Made by a program: the position numbers and the translations under genes. A stretch of DNA of 7,019 nt from Thermoplasmata archaeon (GTDB lineage Archaea; Thermoplasmatota; Thermoplasmata; Thermoplasmatales; Thermoplasmataceae): NCBI GenBank assembly GCA_021797955.1, contig JAJZYV010000094.1, positions 1 through 7,019 of the forward strand, read 5' to 3'. Shown here piece by piece: positions 6,065 through 7,019 of the stretch (positions are counted from its first letter, which is position 1; the number at the start of each line of letters is the position of its first letter). The notes beneath the pieces were generated by a model. The model was given only the letters and a program-made list of their open reading frames with translations. It was not told where the DNA came from and ran no database searches.

Positions 6065-7019
6065 TCAACTTTTCACCATCCCTATTGCAGTTTGCAATTC
6101 TGGACCTACTATGAAATATAAATCATTTGAGATTTTCTTTGCTATGCTGAACGCAAGTTTAACGGGTACAGCATTCCCTACCATTTTATATCCTTGCGCA
6201 ACATTTGTATAATAGAAAGTAAATCCATCGGGAAATGTCTGTATTCTGGCAGCTTCCCTGACAGTCAGCCGCCTGTAGGAATCGCCAGTAAAGATCCATT
6301 TGTCCTCACCGGATTTCTGCATTGGGCATGAATCTGGATGCAACGGTGCATGTCTACCGCCGGCCTGAATTGTGAAAGATTGATCTTCCCAACCCTTTTT
6401 TCTGTTCCTTGACATGTATATTGTAGAGAAGCTCCCAACCAAGTACTCATGGTTTGGAAAATTTGCAGCAGGGTTTGGTTTGTTCTTTTCAAGGGCAGGC
6501 ACCGCTTGAGGAAGGTTACCAATAGCTTCTTTCAGTGTTACCCATTTTTGCAACTCTCTGCCGTCTAACCCTATGCCATTGCCTTTTGAATGGGTAGGTG
6601 GTGGGGGACTGAAGCTGAACCGGAGGTCTTTCCTTATGCCTACAATAATAATCCGTTTCCTCTCTTGTGGAACCCCATAGTTTCTAGCATCATAAACATG
6701 GTATGACACTTTGTATCCGATTTTTGCCATTGCTGCTATAATTTTCTTAAACTCCATTCGGTGGGTTGATGAAAGCATCCCAGGCACATTTTCAGCTACA
6801 AAAAATTTTGGCATCTTGTCCTTGAGTACCCGAACATATTCGTAGAACAGCATTCCCCTTTTGTCATGAATACCTCTCATTGCACCTGCTAGGCTCCAGC
6901 TTTGGCATGGGGGACCTCCAATTATCCCATCTGCCTCAGGTATATCGGATGAGGGTATGTCAAATAGAGATCTCCTATCTATACTAAGCTTATTGTTCTT
7001 CTCATACGTTTCCCAGACA
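6065..7019 (-). CDS. C5-cytosine DNA methyltransferase, HaeIII-like (5' end outside the window)
   Basis: It transfers a methyl group from S-adenosylmethionine to C5 of cytosine in a short DNA site and is probably the protective half of the cassette. The frame stays open to the window edge, so the ATG at 6880 is internal. 317 residues are visible; counting from the first whole codon at 7018, motif IV is GGPPCQSWS with catalytic Cys38, motif VI is ENV (76-78), motif VIII contains QERKR (118-122), and motif X contains GNAVPV (281-286). The SAM-binding motif I lies off the window; about 30-35 residues are missing if it matches M.HaeIII. The target-recognition region strongly resembles M.HaeIII as I remember it: PNHEY, STIYMSRNR and FTIQAGGR align, keeping the arginines that correspond to HaeIII Arg225, Arg227 and Arg243. 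GGCC or a related site is therefore the inferred target. It is the first visible gene of a same-strand run, 43 bases before the helicase. Confidence 0.96.
   Translation of the reverse strand, partial: VWETYEKNNKLSIDRRSLFDIPSSDIPEADGIIGGPPCQSWSLAGAMRGIHDKRGMLFYEYVRVLKDKMPKFFVAENVPGMLSSTHRMEFKKIIAAMAKIGYKVSYHVYDARNYGVPQERKRIIIVGIRKDLRFSFSPPPPTHSKGNGIGLDGRELQKWVTLKEAIGNLPQAVPALEKNKPNPAANFPNHEYLVGSFSTIYMSRNRKKGWEDQSFTIQAGGRHAPLHPDSCPMQKSGEDKWIFTGDSYRRLTVREAARIQTFPDGFTFYYTNVAQGYKMVGNAVPVKLAFSIAKKISNDLYFIVGPELQTAIGMVKS

Noticed and set aside
1..7019. Avoidance of GGCC as a sign of the methylase specificity
   Set aside because: By eye I count about six sites (near 359, 814, 3889, 4261, 5851 and 6362), while roughly ten would be expected at this base composition. 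The deficit is too small to mean anything in 7 kb.
1..7019. CRISPR array, tRNA, rRNA or riboswitch
   Set aside because: No regularly spaced repeats or cloverleaf-like segments were seen, and nearly all of the window is coding.

Overview
The window reads almost entirely on the minus strand, so its genes run from right to left. It looks like archaeal accessory DNA, most plausibly from a Thermoplasmata-type archaeon. The signs are moderately AT-rich DNA, heavy use of AGA/AGG for arginine and ATA for isoleucine, Shine-Dalgarno stretches close to GGAGGTG, and a transposase start with a TATA-like box at the spacing expected for a leaderless mRNA. The taxonomic call is an inference and could be wrong.

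In transcription order the window holds: (1) a 5'-truncated C5-cytosine DNA methyltransferase closely resembling M.HaeIII (6065 to beyond 7019); (2) a 663-residue fusion of a phospholipase-D-type nuclease domain and an SF2 DEAH helicase (4030-6021); (3) an unrecognised 65-residue protein (3826-4023); (4) a 676-residue DndD/Rad50-like coiled-coil ABC ATPase (1790-3820); (5) an unrecognised 153-residue protein (1332-1793); and (6) an ISL3-family insertion sequence with an intact transposase (about 12-1333). Gaps between genes 1 to 5 are 43, 6 and 5 bases, followed by a 4-base ATGA overlap, so they look like one operon. No stretch over 300 bases lacks a gene.

Genes 1 to 5 look like a restriction-modification-type defence cassette. 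The methyltransferase would mark host DNA, the PLD-helicase would be the ATP-driven translocase and nuclease, and the SMC-like ATPase with two small partners would act as a sensor or clamp. The logic recalls the CglI/NgoAVII ATP-dependent restriction systems (C5 methylase, PLD nuclease, helicase) and DISARM class 2. It differs from both: nuclease and helicase are fused, no B3 or DUF1998 protein is visible, and a DndD-like ATPase with two small orphan proteins is added. I do not recognise this exact combination as a named system, and it is the main candidate for novelty here. The insertion sequence sits directly against the end of the last cassette gene and may mark the edge of the defence island or have clipped that gene.
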